In this document: positions 23,585 to 35,198 of the stretch, piece after piece
How the letters are laid out: the number at the start of each line of letters is the position of its first letter
How positions within the stretch are numbered: position 1 is the first letter of the stretch
Made by a program: the position numbers and the translations under genes
Assembly: GCF_033807575.1 (NCBI RefSeq)
Contig: NC_084717.1
Span: forward strand, 11,719,692-11,783,691
DNA length: 64,000 nucleotides
DNA from: Cydia pomonella
Taxonomy: Eukaryota > Arthropoda > Insecta > Lepidoptera > Tortricidae
Direction: 5' to 3'
Notes under the pieces: model-generated
What the model saw: only the letters and a program-made list of their open reading frames with translations
What the model was told of the DNA's origin: nothing
Database searches by the model: none

Positions 23585-24452
23585 TTTTTAGGGTTCCGTA
23601 GCCAAATGGCAAAAAACGGAACTCTTATAGATTCGTCATGTCCGTCTGTCTGTCCGTTTATGTCACAGCCATTTTTTTCCGAAACTATAAGAGCTACACT
23701 GTTCAAACTTGGTAAGTAGATGTATTCTATGAACCGCATTAAGATTTTTACACAAAAATAGAAAAAAAAAACAATAAATTTTGGGGGTTCCCTAATATAA
23801 ACTCAAAAACCTTTTTTCATCAAACCCATACGTGTGGGGTATCTATAGATATGTCTTCAAAAATGATATTGATGTTTCTAATATCATTTTTGTTCTAAAC
23901 TAAATAGTTTGCGCAAGAGACACTTCCAAAGTGGTAAAATGTGTCCCCCCCACCCCTGTAACTTCTAAAATAACAGAATGAAAATTAAAAAAAAAAAATG
24001 ATATCCATGCAAACTTCCACCGAAAATTGGTTTGAACGAGATCTAGTAAGTAGTTTTTTTTAATACGTCATAAAATTATAATTTTTTTTTTCATCAAAAC
24101 CATACGTGTGGGGTATCTATGGATAGGTCTCCAAAAATGATATTTAGGTTTTTAATATAATTTTTTTCTAAACTGAATAGTTTGCGCGAGAGACACGTCC
24201 AAAGTGGTAAAATGAGTGTCCAAAGTGGTAAAATGTTGAACAAGATCTATCCCCCCCCCCCCCCCTCCCAACCCTGTAACTTCTAAAATAACAGAATGAA
24301 AAATCTAAAAAAAATATATGATATACATTACCATGCAAACTTCAACCGAAAATTGGTTTGAACGAGATCTAGTAAGTAGTTTTTTTTAATACGTCATAAA
24401 TGGTACGGAACCCTTCATGGGCGAGTCCGACTCGCACTTGGCCGCTTTTTTT
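23585..24452 (-). repeat. 'gagtcggactcgc' repeat family, long copy with internal duplication
   Basis: Bounded by 'agggttccgtagccaaatgg' at 23589 and 'gagtccgactcgcacttggc' at 24424. It contains two tandem units of about 270 bp (23810-24065 and 24088-24400), each with 'catacgtgtggggtatctat', 'aaagtggtaaaatg' and 'gaacgagatctagtaagtag'. A run of C follows 24251. The inverted relative at 29425-31178 has the same two-unit layout. Confidence 0.8.
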
Positions 24453-24454
24453 CT

Positions 24455-25140
24455 CGTGTGACAGTTCTAGTTAACCTTTTTTCGTGACTTGTGAATGTGT
24501 TTGTGTATGTAACTTACTTTGTTCTTTTTCAGAAGTAATAGATAAAATTTGTTTGATTAAAGGCTGCAAGTCGTTTTTCCTGGAAACCAACTAAAAACAT
24601 TATTTAGTATTCCGTAAGATTGACAATTTCTTACGCCAAAAACGTAACGTAACGAACGAGTAGGTAAATAGGTAAAACTGCTACGTCAAAGTATACGCAC
24701 TTTGATATTTTCCCTCCTTTTAATTAAGTACAAATAAAAGCAAATCGTTAAAGTTAGTGCAACCGGGTGTACTTGGGGTATACAGTACACGTACACTACC
24801 CACCAATATAATACACTACACTACCTACCACTAATGTATTATGTAGCTTATAGGTACCATTATTTATTTGTACTTAATGTAAACCACTAGTAAGACTGCG
24901 ATAGGTATAATTACTTACCTACCTTCTCTGATTGTGTAAATTAATAAATAGATTTTAAAACAAACTGGTTCTATCGCCAATTTTTTTGTTACCTTTTACC
25001 GGTTTTAACTATGTTTTCTAATGTGTTCACAACGCGAGTTTTAAATGAATCAATAGATAGGTATAGGTAAGGCAACTAGGCAACTAGATAGACAAGAACC
25101 TTTACCTATTTCATAAAAAGCTTATTATTAGGTAGGTAGA
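24455..25140. other. No gene recognised
   Basis: AT-rich sequence between two mobile elements, with a short 'acactac' simple-sequence patch near 24790-24835. Confidence 0.5.
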
Positions 25141-25149
25141 TGACAGCAC

Positions 25150-26060
25150 TGGCGATAGCTGCTACACAGGTCGTGCAAACGCCCCAGAGCAGTTGTCGGA
25201 GTGTAGGATGCGACTTGTGTCTGAGATCGAGACGTCCCTTGAATAGGTCTCCGAATGGGGTAGACGTAATCTCGTCCAGTTCAACCCCAGTAAGACCGGT
25301 CTGCGCGTTTTACGAAAAAAAAAACCATTTGTCACGGCGCCAAAGTTTCAGGGCATTCCCCTAACCATCGCTAAAAGTATCGGGATACTTGGTGTCGACA
25401 TTACAAACGAAGTCCAGTTTAGAAGTCATCTGGAACATAAGGCCAAACTGGCCTCCAAGAAGCTTGGGGTGCTTAACAGAGCTAAACAATAACACACCGG
25501 GTCACCGTCTTTTGTTATATAAAGCGCAGGTTCGACCTCATATGGAGTACTGCTCTCATCTCTGGTCTGGCGCTCCACAATACCAGCTCCTTCCTCTTGA
25601 CTCCATCCAACGGCGGGCAATTCGTATTGTCGGTAATCCCGAACTTACTGACGGCTTAGAACCTCTTAGTCTTCGGAGAGACGTTGGCTCTCTTTGCATG
25701 TTCTACCGTCTGTACAATGGGGAATGCTCCGAAGAACTTTTTAAATTGGTGCCATCGTCACGTTTTTATCATCGCACCTCCCGCCAAAGGAGCAAAGTTC
25801 ATCCTCACTTCTTAGATACATGGCACACCAAGAATAAGCGGGCATCTCGCTCGTTTCTTCCTAGAACGTGCGGAATGTGGAATGACTTGCCTCCTGAGGT
25901 ATTTCCTTTGCGCTACGACATGGGATTCTTCAAGAAGCGGGTATTTAGGGTTCTCAAGGGTAGGCAACGCTTAAGTGGCTCCTATGGTGTTGCTTATGTC
26001 CATGGGCGACAATGACCGCTTCCCATCAGGCGGCTCGTCTGCTCGTTTGCTGACTATGCT
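25150..26060 (+). pseudogene. Jockey/CR1-type LINE reverse transcriptase, C-terminal remnant
   Basis: Plus-strand frames read NLVQFNP, then KAKLASKKLGVLNRAKQ, then (from 25500) YKAQVRPHMEYCSHLWSGAP, IQRRAIRIVGNPELTDGLEP and FFKKRVFRVLKGRQRL. That is the thumb and tail of a non-LTR reverse transcriptase. Frameshifts lie near 25320 and 25485. The 3' end is the usual 'catcaggcggctcgtctgct' at about 26026. No catalytic core remains. Confidence 0.85.
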
Positions 26061-26069
26061 AACATAAAA

Positions 26070-26700
26070 AAAGGTACTAACAAATTATCTGTCTAAGAAA
26101 ATTAATGTTAACTTCTATAAAGTTCTACGATTCGTGTACTTGTGTATTCAGTTTAATAAAATAAAAACATAACGCCGCAATTCTAGTTTCGTCCCAAAAA
26201 GGTACACGCTTTAGCACTGATCAGTGCATGCCTACTTTCAACTTAAGTTTTACAGAAGCATACAAAAGATTTATGATTAAATTTTTAAATAACAGGTATT
26301 TCTATCCCTTGCAGGTATGTATCTAATCTTGTTTGCCGCATAGGTACGACACCTACAACTATACTAAACGGCAGGCTAACCTAAACGGAACGCAATCGCA
26401 AGATTCGCAAAAAGTAAAGGTGGGTATATAAACCTACTTATACTGGCTTCAAAACAGAAATGTCAGTCCACTGGGGACTTTATTAGCATAAATATCGCGT
26501 ACGACCACAGTCACCAAATAAACACAGAAAATAATCCCAAACATTAACCACGACAAATTTTGCCTTTCAAAGGGAAACAGCGAATGGCACGCTGCGTATC
26601 GAGGTCAAACAACGCTGCACGGACCCTTCAATATTACCTATAGCCTGTAACAGGGGTGATTCAGTTCGGTTAGGTTCAGTTTGGATAAAAAAATCATTTT
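26070..26700. other. No gene recognised
   Basis: Unremarkable sequence downstream of the LINE. It ends at the donor-like GTAAGT discussed for 26.7 kb. Confidence 0.45.
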
Positions 26701-26706
26701 ACTTAC

Positions 26707-27100
26707 GCAAACCGCTCGCATAGTTATCCCGTTAAGATTCGCTTCAACGGCAATGCTGTCACGACCTGTCGAATTCACTCACACAAACACACTTCGCTAC
26801 GTAGTAAACGTCATAACCTACGTTTACTATGGTAATTACACAGTTTAACAACGTTTCTGGACTTTAACAACAGTATATCACACGCGTAACAACTATATCT
26901 TTAACATATCACGAGCACAGGTCCCTACGAGTCCTAGAACTATACAAAAAACCGTATTTCTAGGCAAACACAGCCTAATCACCACTCCTTTTCTCTCACG
27001 AATTTCTATGATAGCGCACACCGAACAGCTGCCGTGCGTGGTCGACCAAAACAAAGACTGGTAGTGACATCTGTCGACATCTTATCATAAACATTACGGC
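26707..27100 (-). promoter_or_regulatory. Candidate 5' exon and promoter of an unidentified minus-strand gene
   Basis: The minus strand reads ACTATGCGAGCGGTTTGC followed by the perfect donor GTAAGTAAAATG at 26706. The preceding several hundred bases look like insect 5'-leader sequence, with moderate GC and no recognisable repeat. An ATG at 26719-26721 would give five codons (MRAVC) before the donor in phase 0. No downstream partner exon was found. It might instead be the leader of the 21.8-kb gene. The call rests on the donor and local composition only. Confidence 0.28.
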
Positions 27101-27398
27101 TGCAAGAAATATGAAGGCCTAGCGCGGCACCACGTTTGGTAAATATATCATAGGTGGCACTGTTATCATTCACGTATTGTTTTACTAAGTCGATCCTTGT
27201 AAAATTGTCTTATAATATCTATTTCTTTTATGTCATAAATATTCATTTAATTATTTTTTAATTCTAGAATTTTATTTAATACAGTATTTAATAATAATTA
27301 AATTTATATACAGTACTTCTCAAAAATATAATGCTACAAATAAGAAAACTAATCTGGTATTTTTTTGTTTAATTAAATAAAAGTAAAAACAAACGTTT

Positions 27399-27419
27399 TA
27401 CAAAAAAAAAAAAGAAAAC
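27399..27419 (-). terminator. Pol III terminator of tRNA-His
   Basis: On the minus strand TTTTC and then a run of about 12 T follow within 25-45 nt of the tRNA 3' end, a standard RNA polymerase III stop. Confidence 0.7.
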
Positions 27420-27442
27420 TCCGCCATGACAGTGATAATCAC

Positions 27443-27514
27443 TGCCGTGACCAGGATTCGAACCTGGGTTACTACGGCCACAACGTAGGGTCCTAACCAC
27501 TAGACGATCACGGC
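27443..27514 (-). tRNA. tRNA-His (anticodon GTG)
   Basis: The minus strand folds as a complete 72-nt cloverleaf. The acceptor stem is GCCGTGA/TCACGGC with discriminator A, the D arm is GTCTAGTGGTTAGGAC, the anticodon stem is CTACG/CGTAG with loop TTGTGGC, and the T stem is CCAGG/CCTGG with TTCGAAT. Box B GGTTCGAATCC is perfect. The sequence closely resembles other animal tRNA-His genes. No intron and no encoded CCA or G-1 are present, as expected for eukaryotes. A long T run follows downstream on the same strand. Confidence 0.95.
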
Positions 27515-27781
27515 TATCGGAGCAAGTGAACAGTACTACGAAATTACGTATCAGTTTCGGAACTTATTCCGTTCCGTTCAACGCAAAATGCGTTTCGGTT
27601 TAAAATGAACATTTTATAGGAGTTTGCTACTATAGATCATGTCATTTACGAAGACGCGTGCCTTAACTCGTATTGTTACGTTATTAAAGGTTAGATTTGA
27701 CAAATCTGCGCCTCACCTTACACATTAAACATTTTAAAGATCACTTAACCCATAGCGCTAGACATAGCATAGGCTAGACAC

Positions 27782-27877
27782 GAGACGAGCCGCGAGCCGA
27801 GCCACTATTCGAGAGTGTATACATTAGGTCGAGGAGCTTACGAGCTGTAGCCGGAGACGAGCCGCGATCCGAGCCGT
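27782..27877. repeat. Two copies of 'gacgagccgcgagccgagcc'
   Basis: The 20-mer at 27782 recurs with one change at 27858, within a GC-rich, G/A-purine-biased stretch. It may be a remnant of a tandem repeat. Confidence 0.6.
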
Positions 27878-28122
27878 ATGAGACGCGTCGGAGGCAGTAA
27901 AAGCTGTCGTGTGCTCCCGAGCAATCGAGGGAAATATGATAGGTGCCATTAGCATATAAATACAGCGTGTATTTTTGATATACTTACCACAAACTTAAAC
28001 GAGACGTAGGTTTTAGTGGTATAAAATGATTCTGAAAGAAAATTTTAGTTTACTCTTAAGAGGTAAGAATAGCTTTTTGAATCTAACGAAATAAATGTAA
28101 TTTTCATATGAAATTCCATTTC

Positions 28123-28312
28123 GGGAGAAAACGGTTTCCACTTACTAAATCTTAACAAATCACTTTGATTTTGATGTCGATCGCTTCAGCATAATATATT
28201 CTAGGCTTATAGGTTTCGCTTTTTTGAAAACCAAGAATATTTTCCATACCATACTAAAAAATCATGGAGAATAGAAAATATTTATAAGTGGAAAAACGTT
28301 TTCTCTTTTTGT
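28123..28312. mobile_element. Imperfect inverted-repeat element
   Basis: 'gggagaaaacggtttccact' at about 28121 pairs with 'agtggaaaaacgttttctc' at about 28287; the interior is AT-rich. Confidence 0.5.
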
Positions 28313-28540
28313 ATGGAAAATTTCGTGAGTAATGCAAAACCGTGGTCGAGTTCGGTTTAAAACCGCGGTATCGAGTTTTTATTTTTCATCAAAAATCTTA
28401 GTTTTCTTCGAATCTAGGTATCAAATTAAAAATTTCCCGTATTCCCGTGACCTGTCGCCATTTCATCCATCCTGTGCTAATCCGGTTTTTTACGTCACGA
28501 TCAATATCGCCATCGCACTGCACGAGCGAACCGAGGTACC

Positions 28541-28840
28541 TACTTGAAGTCAGAGCACACCGGCAATGTAACGCCATCGAGGTCTATGGCAGCGAACCCG
28601 GAGAGACCGCCGAAATCGCAGAACATATGTTCAGTTTTAGATCTGCTGATCTTCAGGCCAACATTCTCCAGTTTCCGCCGCCATTCCTCAAGTCTCTGCT
28701 CAAGGCTCTGTAACTCGAGTCCGTCTTCACCCACAAGCACAATGTCATCAGCGAAAAGCATACACTAGGGTGCCTCCTCCTGTATATCCGACGACAGAGC
28801 GTCTATAATAAGCAGAAAGAGGTAGGGACTCGGAGACATA
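28541..28840 (-). pseudogene. LINE reverse transcriptase catalytic fragment (FADD)
   Basis: On the minus strand SPYLFLLIIDALSSDIQEEA is followed by one stop and then CMLFADDIVLVGEDGLELQS, LEQRLEEWRRKLENVGLKIS and RSKTEHMFCDFGG. FADD is the reverse-transcriptase metal-binding box. Only about 95 codons are left, with at least one stop. Confidence 0.85.
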
Positions 28841-28984
28841 TAAATTCTTAAAACCATAGAAACACCCGTGACTCGAGAACAAATATTCGTGCTCATGCCA
28901 CAAATAAATGAGTTGTGTAATTAATTAAAACACGTTCTTTGTTTTGTAATTACAAAATTATTACAAATTATCTGCTTTTTTCAA

Positions 28985-29080
28985 AGGTTGACTGGTATGG
29001 TAGAGAATGCCTTATAGCATTAAGTCCATCTTTTGTACGATTGTATTTTCTTTTGTACAATAAATATTAAATAAACAAAA
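28985..29080 (+). mobile_element. SINE/LINE 3' end ('gttgactggta' family)
   Basis: 'ggttgactggtatggtagag' then 'gccttatagcattaagtcca' and an AT-rich 'caataaatattaaataaa' tail, as at 23307 and 48307. Confidence 0.65.
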
Positions 29081-29800
29081 GTTTTTCAATTGTTTTGCCG
29101 ATTAAAACCTATGAGTATGGTCTCATTCGATTCAGCGCAAAAAGTACACGAAAATGTCACCTCACTCGCCTAGATTGTAAAATGTGCATATTTTAAAATG
29201 AACCCCCAGAACATACCCTCCGAAAAGGGGGTCCGCCCCTAAATTTTAATAGGACTCTGCAGATCCTCATTTCTAGTGCCAAGATAAAGGTCTTAAACAA
29301 ATTTTTATCGATGTACATATTTTGCCACCAAATTGCCATATTTAGTCTTATTTTACCTGTACTATATTTTTTAATACTTTGGAGGACAATTTCTCGCAAT
29401 AGGTTGAGTCTGGGCAGCTAAAAAAAGCGGCCAAGTGCGAGTCGGACTCGCGCATGAAGGGTTCCGTACCATTTAAGGCGTATTAAAAAAAATCTACTTA
29501 CTAGATCTTGTTCAACATTTTACCACTTAGGACGCACATTTTACCACTTTGGAAGTGTCTCTCGCGCAAACTATTCAGTTTAGAAAAAAATGATATTAGG
29601 AACCTAAATATCATTTTTGAAGACCTATCCATAGATACCCCACACGTATGAGTTTGATGATTTTATTTTTTTTTAATTTTAAGACGTATTAAAAAAAAAA
29701 CTACTTACTAGATCTCGTTCAAACCAATTTTCGGTGAAAGTTTGCATGGCAATGTATATCATATATTTTTTTTAGATTTTTCATTCTGTTATTTTAAAAG

Positions 29801-30442
29801 GATGAGGAATTGGAACTAGTAGATAGCACAGTTTTTCTTGGTATAACTTTAGATTCTAAACTACAATGGGGTCCCCATATTGCTAATCTCTCGAATAGAC
29901 TGAGTTCTGCAGCTTTTGCAGTGAGCAAGATCCGTCAGTTAACAGACGTGAAAACAGCTCGATTAGTTTACTTTAGTTACTTTCATAGCATTATGTCATA
30001 TGGTATTTTACTATGGGGCAGTGCTTCAGAGATAAATACCATTTTTGTTCTGCAGAAGAGGGCTATTCGTGCAATATATAAAATGTACCATAGAGACACA
30101 CTTAGAGATAAGTTTAAGGACATTAACATAATGACAGTGCACTGTCAATATATTTATGAGAATATTCTGTATGTACATAAAAACATTGCCAGTTTTAAGA
30201 AAAACTGTGAAATACATAATATTAATACTAGAAATAAGCATAAGCTCGCAGTGCCCTTCACTAGGCTCCATAAAATTAAGAAATCATTCATGGGTAATTG
30301 TGTAAGATTTTACAATAAACTTCCTAATATTATAACTGAATTGTCTGTTAGTAAATTTAAAAATTATGTAAAACGTAAGCTTATCTCTAAAGCCTATTAT
30401 AGCACACAAGACTACATGAATGATGAAACACCGTGGGATTAA
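29801..30442 (+). CDS. LINE reverse transcriptase C-terminal domain (partial, open)
   Basis: The frame enters from the truncated 5' end and stays open for about 213 codons. It reads STVFLGITLDSKLQWGPHIA, FSYFHSIMSYGILLWGSASE, QKRAIRAIYKMYHRDTLRDK and FYNKLPNIITELSVSKFKNY, ending NDETPWD. This is the thumb/C-terminal part of a Jockey-superfamily (CR1-like) reverse transcriptase. There are no stops, so the insertion is young, but the catalytic core is missing and it cannot be functional. Confidence 0.8.
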   Translation, partial: DEELELVDSTVFLGITLDSKLQWGPHIANLSNRLSSAAFAVSKIRQLTDVKTARLVYFSYFHSIMSYGILLWGSASEINTIFVLQKRAIRAIYKMYHRDTLRDKFKDINIMTVHCQYIYENILYVHKNIASFKKNCEIHNINTRNKHKLAVPFTRLHKIKKSFMGNCVRFYNKLPNIITELSVSKFKNYVKRKLISKAYYSTQDYMNDETPWD

Positions 30443-30786
30443 GTGTGATTGTAAAGAATGAATTATTTATTGTTATGTTATTAATGATGAAATTGATAAT
30501 TCAATGTATATATATACCGTATTATTTGACATTTAGATTTTATTCTAGAAAGGTTCTAGACTAGTATTTTTATACAATTTTGATGTTTGTCGATCCTTTT
30601 GTGAAATTCTTATTATTAAGTTTACCATATCTATAATAGTTCAATGTTTTTTTTAGAACAATAATAACTGCATCAATAAATTGCTCTGATATTTAGATTA
30701 AGATGATATTTGTAAAATTTGACGATTTAAAAGTGCTTGTTGCTAGGCCTATTTGAATAAAGAATATTTTGACTTGACTTGACTTG
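29801..30786 (+). mobile_element. 5'-truncated LINE inserted in the repeat copy
   Basis: The insertion begins at 'gatgaggaattgg' and ends with a (GACTT)n tail at 30771-30786. Both ends are defined by comparison with the empty site in the inverted copy. Its 3' 110 bp ('actgcatcaataaattgctc' to 'ggcctatttgaataaa') reappear at 63224-63333. Confidence 0.85.
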
Positions 30787-31584
30787 AAGTTACGGGGGGG
30801 GGGGGGACCACGACACACTTTTTACCACTTTGGAAGTGTCTCTCGCGCAAACTATTCAGTTTAGAAAAAAATGATATTAGAAACCTCAATATCATTTTTA
30901 AAGACCTATCCATAGATACCCCACACGTATGGGTTTGATGAAAAAAGATTTTTTGAGTTTCAGTTCTAAGTATGGGAAACCCCCAAAATTTGTTTTTTTT
31001 TCTATTTTTGTGTAAACATCATAATGCGGTTCATAGAATACATCTACTTACCAAGTTTGAACAGTATAGCTTTTATAGTTTCGGAAAAAAGTGGCTGTGA
31101 CAGAATCGGACAGACAGACGGACATGACGAATCTATAAGGGTTCCGTTTTTTGCCATTTGGCTACGGAACCCTAAAAATACGTGTCCGTTATTTTAGACT
31201 ACTCTATAACATATATAAATATAAATCAAATCGGAACTGGACACTCCGGTACCTTTCCTAGACGTTTTAAAGCATTATTTGTACTGGATTCAAACTTTCA
31301 ACCCCATTTTAAACCTTTTAGGGGATGAATTTTTAAAAACGCTGAAATTACTTTGTTTATATTCTAATAAGATGTCTTTATACAAAGATTCAAGTCCCGC
31401 ACTCAAAAAAATGTTTGACCTTGTTGTTTGTTGTTACAAACTTTCATCCCCCTTTTCACCACCTTAGGGGATGAATTTTCAAAAACATTGAAATTTGTTT
31501 TGTTTTATTTTAATAAATAACCTTGTGACAAAGTTTCTAGTTCCTAGTTCAAAGTAAAACTCGAACCCCATACAATCCTTATTA

Positions 31585-32560
31585 CCACCAACTTTTTTTT
31601 CCCAGTAGTTACGAGTACCACTGGTGAAAGGTGGGTTTTTTTTTCAGTACTTACCACCAAAATTTGGTTAGCGTTCAATACTAACAAAAACAGTATAAAT
31701 ATAGAGTGCTTTAATCAATAATTAACTAAAAGTCGAATTAATTATAAGTTAATTAGTTATTCGTTTAATTTTAAGTCGATTACTGTTTCAGTAAACTGCC
31801 TTAGAAGTGATCAAAAATAGTCGGTCTTTGAGTGATTTGTTTGTTCGTTTGTATAATTGTGACTTTATTTATTGAAACGGACCTTTTTGTCGATGCTCCT
31901 ATAAAACAACGCTGCGCTACACAGTGCGGCGTAAGCGCCCTCGACAAAAGATCCAGGATCCATGTTTCATAGATAACGTCTGCAATTAATTCGACTTACA
32001 ATTAATAAGATAAATTTCAACCAAACGTTAATTTCTCTATAACTTTTAATTTTATGCACTTGCACTGGTTGTATGTATGTATGTATATACTTTATTGTAC
32101 ATAGAAATAAAAACACGAAAAACACAGTTACAGAGTAAATTAAATACAACAAAGGCGAACTTATCCCTGTATGGGATCTCTTCCAGTTAACCTTTGAGGA
32201 AATGAGTAAAACAGAAGTAACGGTGAATGAATGACAAACACAAACAAAAGTGTACAATCACTGAAATTAATTAATGGTTGTAATATTTTTCATCACTTAA
32301 TCAGTTAACTGAAACACGAATTATTTATTAAAGCAGTCTTTATTTATACTTCTTCTACTGTTTTTATTGGTATTGAACTATAACAACATTTTGATGGTAA
32401 CTACTGGGAAAAAAAATCCACCATTTACCAGTGGTACTAGTTACCACCAAACTGAGTTAGAATAGAATAGAATATAATCATTTATTCTAGTTGGTGGTAA
32501 CTAGTCGGATTTTTTTCCCAGTAGTTACCACTGGTAACAACTTAGTGGTATCTAGTGGGA
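31585..32560. mobile_element. Foldback element with 'ccagtagttacc' arms
   Basis: 'ttcccagtagttac..taccactggt' at 31600-31640 pairs with 'taccagtggtactagttacc' and 'gtaactactgggaaaaaaaa' at 32395-32445. A further direct-sense piece lies at 32487-32550. The element contains a later SINE tail at 32065-32285. Confidence 0.55.
32065..32285 (-). mobile_element. SINE/LINE 3' end ('aactggaagagatccc')
   Basis: On the minus strand 'ggttaactggaagagatccc' then 'gggataagttcgcctttgt' runs to 'tacaataaagtatatacata' with a (catacata)n tail. Same family as 42345-42480. Confidence 0.65.
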
Positions 32561-32699
32561 ATAACCCACAGTATTCTGCGTCATATTTAACGTAATCAAA
32601 TTCTCAAATGCTGTTAAATGATCCTGAAGGATAGCTGCAACCCCCAATCTTACCCAGAATCAAGCAATTCATATTAGAATAAATTTTTGGTGGGCATTA

Positions 32700-32873
32700 A
32701 CGCGTCCGCTAGCTGGCGCGGTTGCACGGAGCGGGTGAGCAGGTTAACGCAAAATATGTAGTATGACCAACACTAACTAGTGCGGACGCGTGTGACGGAT
32801 TTTACCTACAATGGCACTCGCGTGCGTGCGTCCGCTTCGTGCAGTCGCGCCAGCCAGCGGACGCCCTTATCTC
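32700..32873. mobile_element. GC-rich inverted-repeat MITE
   Basis: 'gcgtccgctagctggcgcgg' at 32701 pairs with 'cgcgccagccagcggacgc' ending about 32865; the first arm continues into 'ttgcacggagcgg'. Confidence 0.65.
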
Positions 32874-32874
32874 G

Positions 32875-34700
32875 TCGCAAGAAAACATAATAAATCGTTC
32901 TATCGTTTATTGATTTAAAATACAAAACTTAGTGACATAAAGCTCTAAATCCTTTTATTGTTACAGTGCCTGCGAACTGACAATCCGATAGGAAATAAAC
33001 ATTAGCTTCTCGCTCGCACTCAACATACGCCTTCTCTTTCCATACTGTCCCAGTACAAATAAATAGTATAGGTAGTATATTACATACTCAAGCAAACATC
33101 TAGGGCCGTCTCGAGTAAATGAATAAGTTAGAGCTATTCAAGTGTTGATGTTCTCTCTTACCCAGTCCCATACACATGTTCCGGCAGATTCCCACTTCCG
33201 AGGTAGAAATAAATATAACATACAAGGAACAAATAATCTTATTAACATAAATCGTACTTACACTAAACAGACAAGATTTGCTATAATGTCAAATAGACGA
33301 ACACATTATTCAAGAAATAAAAAATAGTTATTTCATAATTGGAAACCTGCCTTTGAATTTGTAGCATATTGTTCTATTATCAAAATTAACATACTGTCAT
33401 ACCTATTTCACATACTTACTCATTTCTATCAACTTTATATCTCATGAAGCAGAAAAGTATTACGGTAAATATTACACTATCAGAATGTTTCTTTACACAA
33501 CAGTCAGATTAGAAATAGATTCAAACCTACAATGTAATAGAAAACCAACTACAAAATAGACAGAGCATTGAGAAGTGGTAAAATAATGTCAGAAAATACT
33601 TTAATGCTTCATGCCTGTAAACAAAACTGCACCATACAAACTTCACGTTAACTTAGTCTTTCGAGAGGGAGTTATATAAAAATTCACAGCAACGCACGCA
33701 GTACGAAATACCTGCATTCGATTGCAAATCTCCGTTTTAGCGGCTTTATTTCAAATGTTCAGTCAATGATTTCAATTATTCAACTAAATAAAATTGAACT
33801 TAAAATATCCTAAATCATGTTTTATTTCATAATAAAGTCGCTAAAGTCGAGGCCCGCGGCGGCTCGCCTTCGCCCTTGGACTGTTTCCTGCTCGGAGGGA
33901 GCGGAACTTTAACTAAGTATCACGTATGTACAAATTATGCGAATATGCGATTACGGATTCATCAAAAATAAACCTTGTGTTACATATGAATACGGCGCGA
34001 AGGGGACGAGGTCGCGGGCCCTTATTCGTAAAAAGTTCCGGCACAATAAGGCAGTGATTCAGTGTACGCTATACAAAATATCTCCGTTACAAAGTTTCAA
34101 CCAGTCTGTTGCAATGAGGTTAGTCTATTGTAGATTCAAATCCAAAAAGGTTGAACAAGTCATAATTCAATTTATTAACTCTTATCTGAAATACCAAATT
34201 TTTTTATATATGATTCAACATTCTTCGTAACCTACAAGTACATTTTGTGTTTTATAGAATTACCTATCGCTACTTCTGTTTACACGTCGTTTGAATATTC
34301 CAATGGGCCAAAAATAAATCGGCTTCGACACATTAGTCTGCACGTGTTACATCGTCGATACTCCAAGCACAATTTTAGATAGGAAAAGACATTTATACAA
34401 CAACTCTGAAATGCGAGGGCATCGGTTACGTCCGCCGACCGGGACCGCTCGGCGGCTAGTTCGGTACGTTTACAAATTAATTTATACATTTCAGATTATC
34501 TATTTCAGCGTCGCTTACAAAAAAAAGTCTTGGCCCTTTTTATTTCAGTCATCAGTTGCCGACACTTTAAAAATATAAAGCTTGCGATAATTAAAATCGA
34601 ATGAAAGCCTAACTAGCATAGATCGTAACTAAACTATAGATTAACCAGTTTAAGTCGCAGTCTGTAATCCATTAGTCGGTTTCCTAAATTTTATATACAA
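32875..34700. other. No gene recognised (beyond the mnb 3' end)
   Basis: AT-rich sequence with a GC-rich patch at 33850-33900. It may partly be 3' UTR of mnb if a distal poly(A) site such as 33821 is used. Confidence 0.4.
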
Positions 34701-34702
34701 TA

Positions 34703-35046
34703 TTTATTTTCTACCATATTGCGTCCTTGATATGCATTGCGTAACAATAAAAAAACCTAGCTTTCATGCCGTCGATGCATCACGATCGGGCGACGGGGGG
34801 CGGGCCCCCCGGACGTTCTCTAAGTACTGTCGAGAGAAGCGGTTACAAATAATACATGTTACAAAGTAACAAGTCACAATTATATTTTTTTACAGTCAGA
34901 CTTATCGCATTAAATAAAAATATAGAGTTATAAATATGAATTCGGTCCCTCGGCCTCGGGTCGACCGCGCCGCTCACGTCACAGGGCACAGGGCACACTT
35001 GTTCGCACTGTTCACACGTCACTGCCGACAGCGGTCCGGCGCGCGG
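34703..35046 (-). other. mnb: Candidate mnb 3' untranslated region
   Basis: Minus-strand sequence after the TAG at 35047 stays GC-rich for about 100 bp and then becomes AT-rich. It reaches a first AATAAA at 34703-34708; further AATAAA copies lie at 34539-34544 and 33821-33826. A very GC-rich block with an inverted C/G run lies at 34780-34815. The real poly(A) site cannot be chosen from sequence. Confidence 0.35.
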
Positions 35047-35198
35047 CTAGTGGATGGCGACGGGGCTGCGGGCGCGCGGCGCGCAGGGCCCGTGCAGCTC
35101 GTCGGGCGCGCGCTCCACGTCCATGCGCTCGGCCGGCAGCACGCCGGGCCCCACGCCGCCCCACACCAGCGCGCCGCCCACGCCCACTCCCACTCCCA
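35047..35198 (-). CDS. mnb: mnb distal C-terminal exon (predicted)
   Basis: After the acceptor GATCGCAG, a 152-nt GC-rich open segment starts in phase 2 and exactly completes the split codon left by the donor at 44689 (CAC G|TG). It encodes a VG-repeat run (GVGVGVGGALVWGG), then PAERMDVERAPDELHGPCAP and RARSPVAIH, with a TAG stop at 35047-35049. Glycine/valine runs also occur in the long tail of Drosophila Mnb, from memory. The fit of phase, base composition and strand is good, but the 9.5-kb intron could hide further exons. Confidence 0.6.

Larger units (their letters stand above)
29425..31178 (+). repeat. 'gagtcggactcgc' repeat family, copy split by a LINE
   Basis: 'gcggccaagtgcgagtcgga' opens at 29428 and 'tttggctacggaaccctaaa' closes near 31176. 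Two internal units match those of 23585-24452. The copy is interrupted in its 'ttattttaaaag|aagttac' segment by the LINE at 29801-30786; the undisturbed junction can be read in the 23.6-kb copy. Confidence 0.85.
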
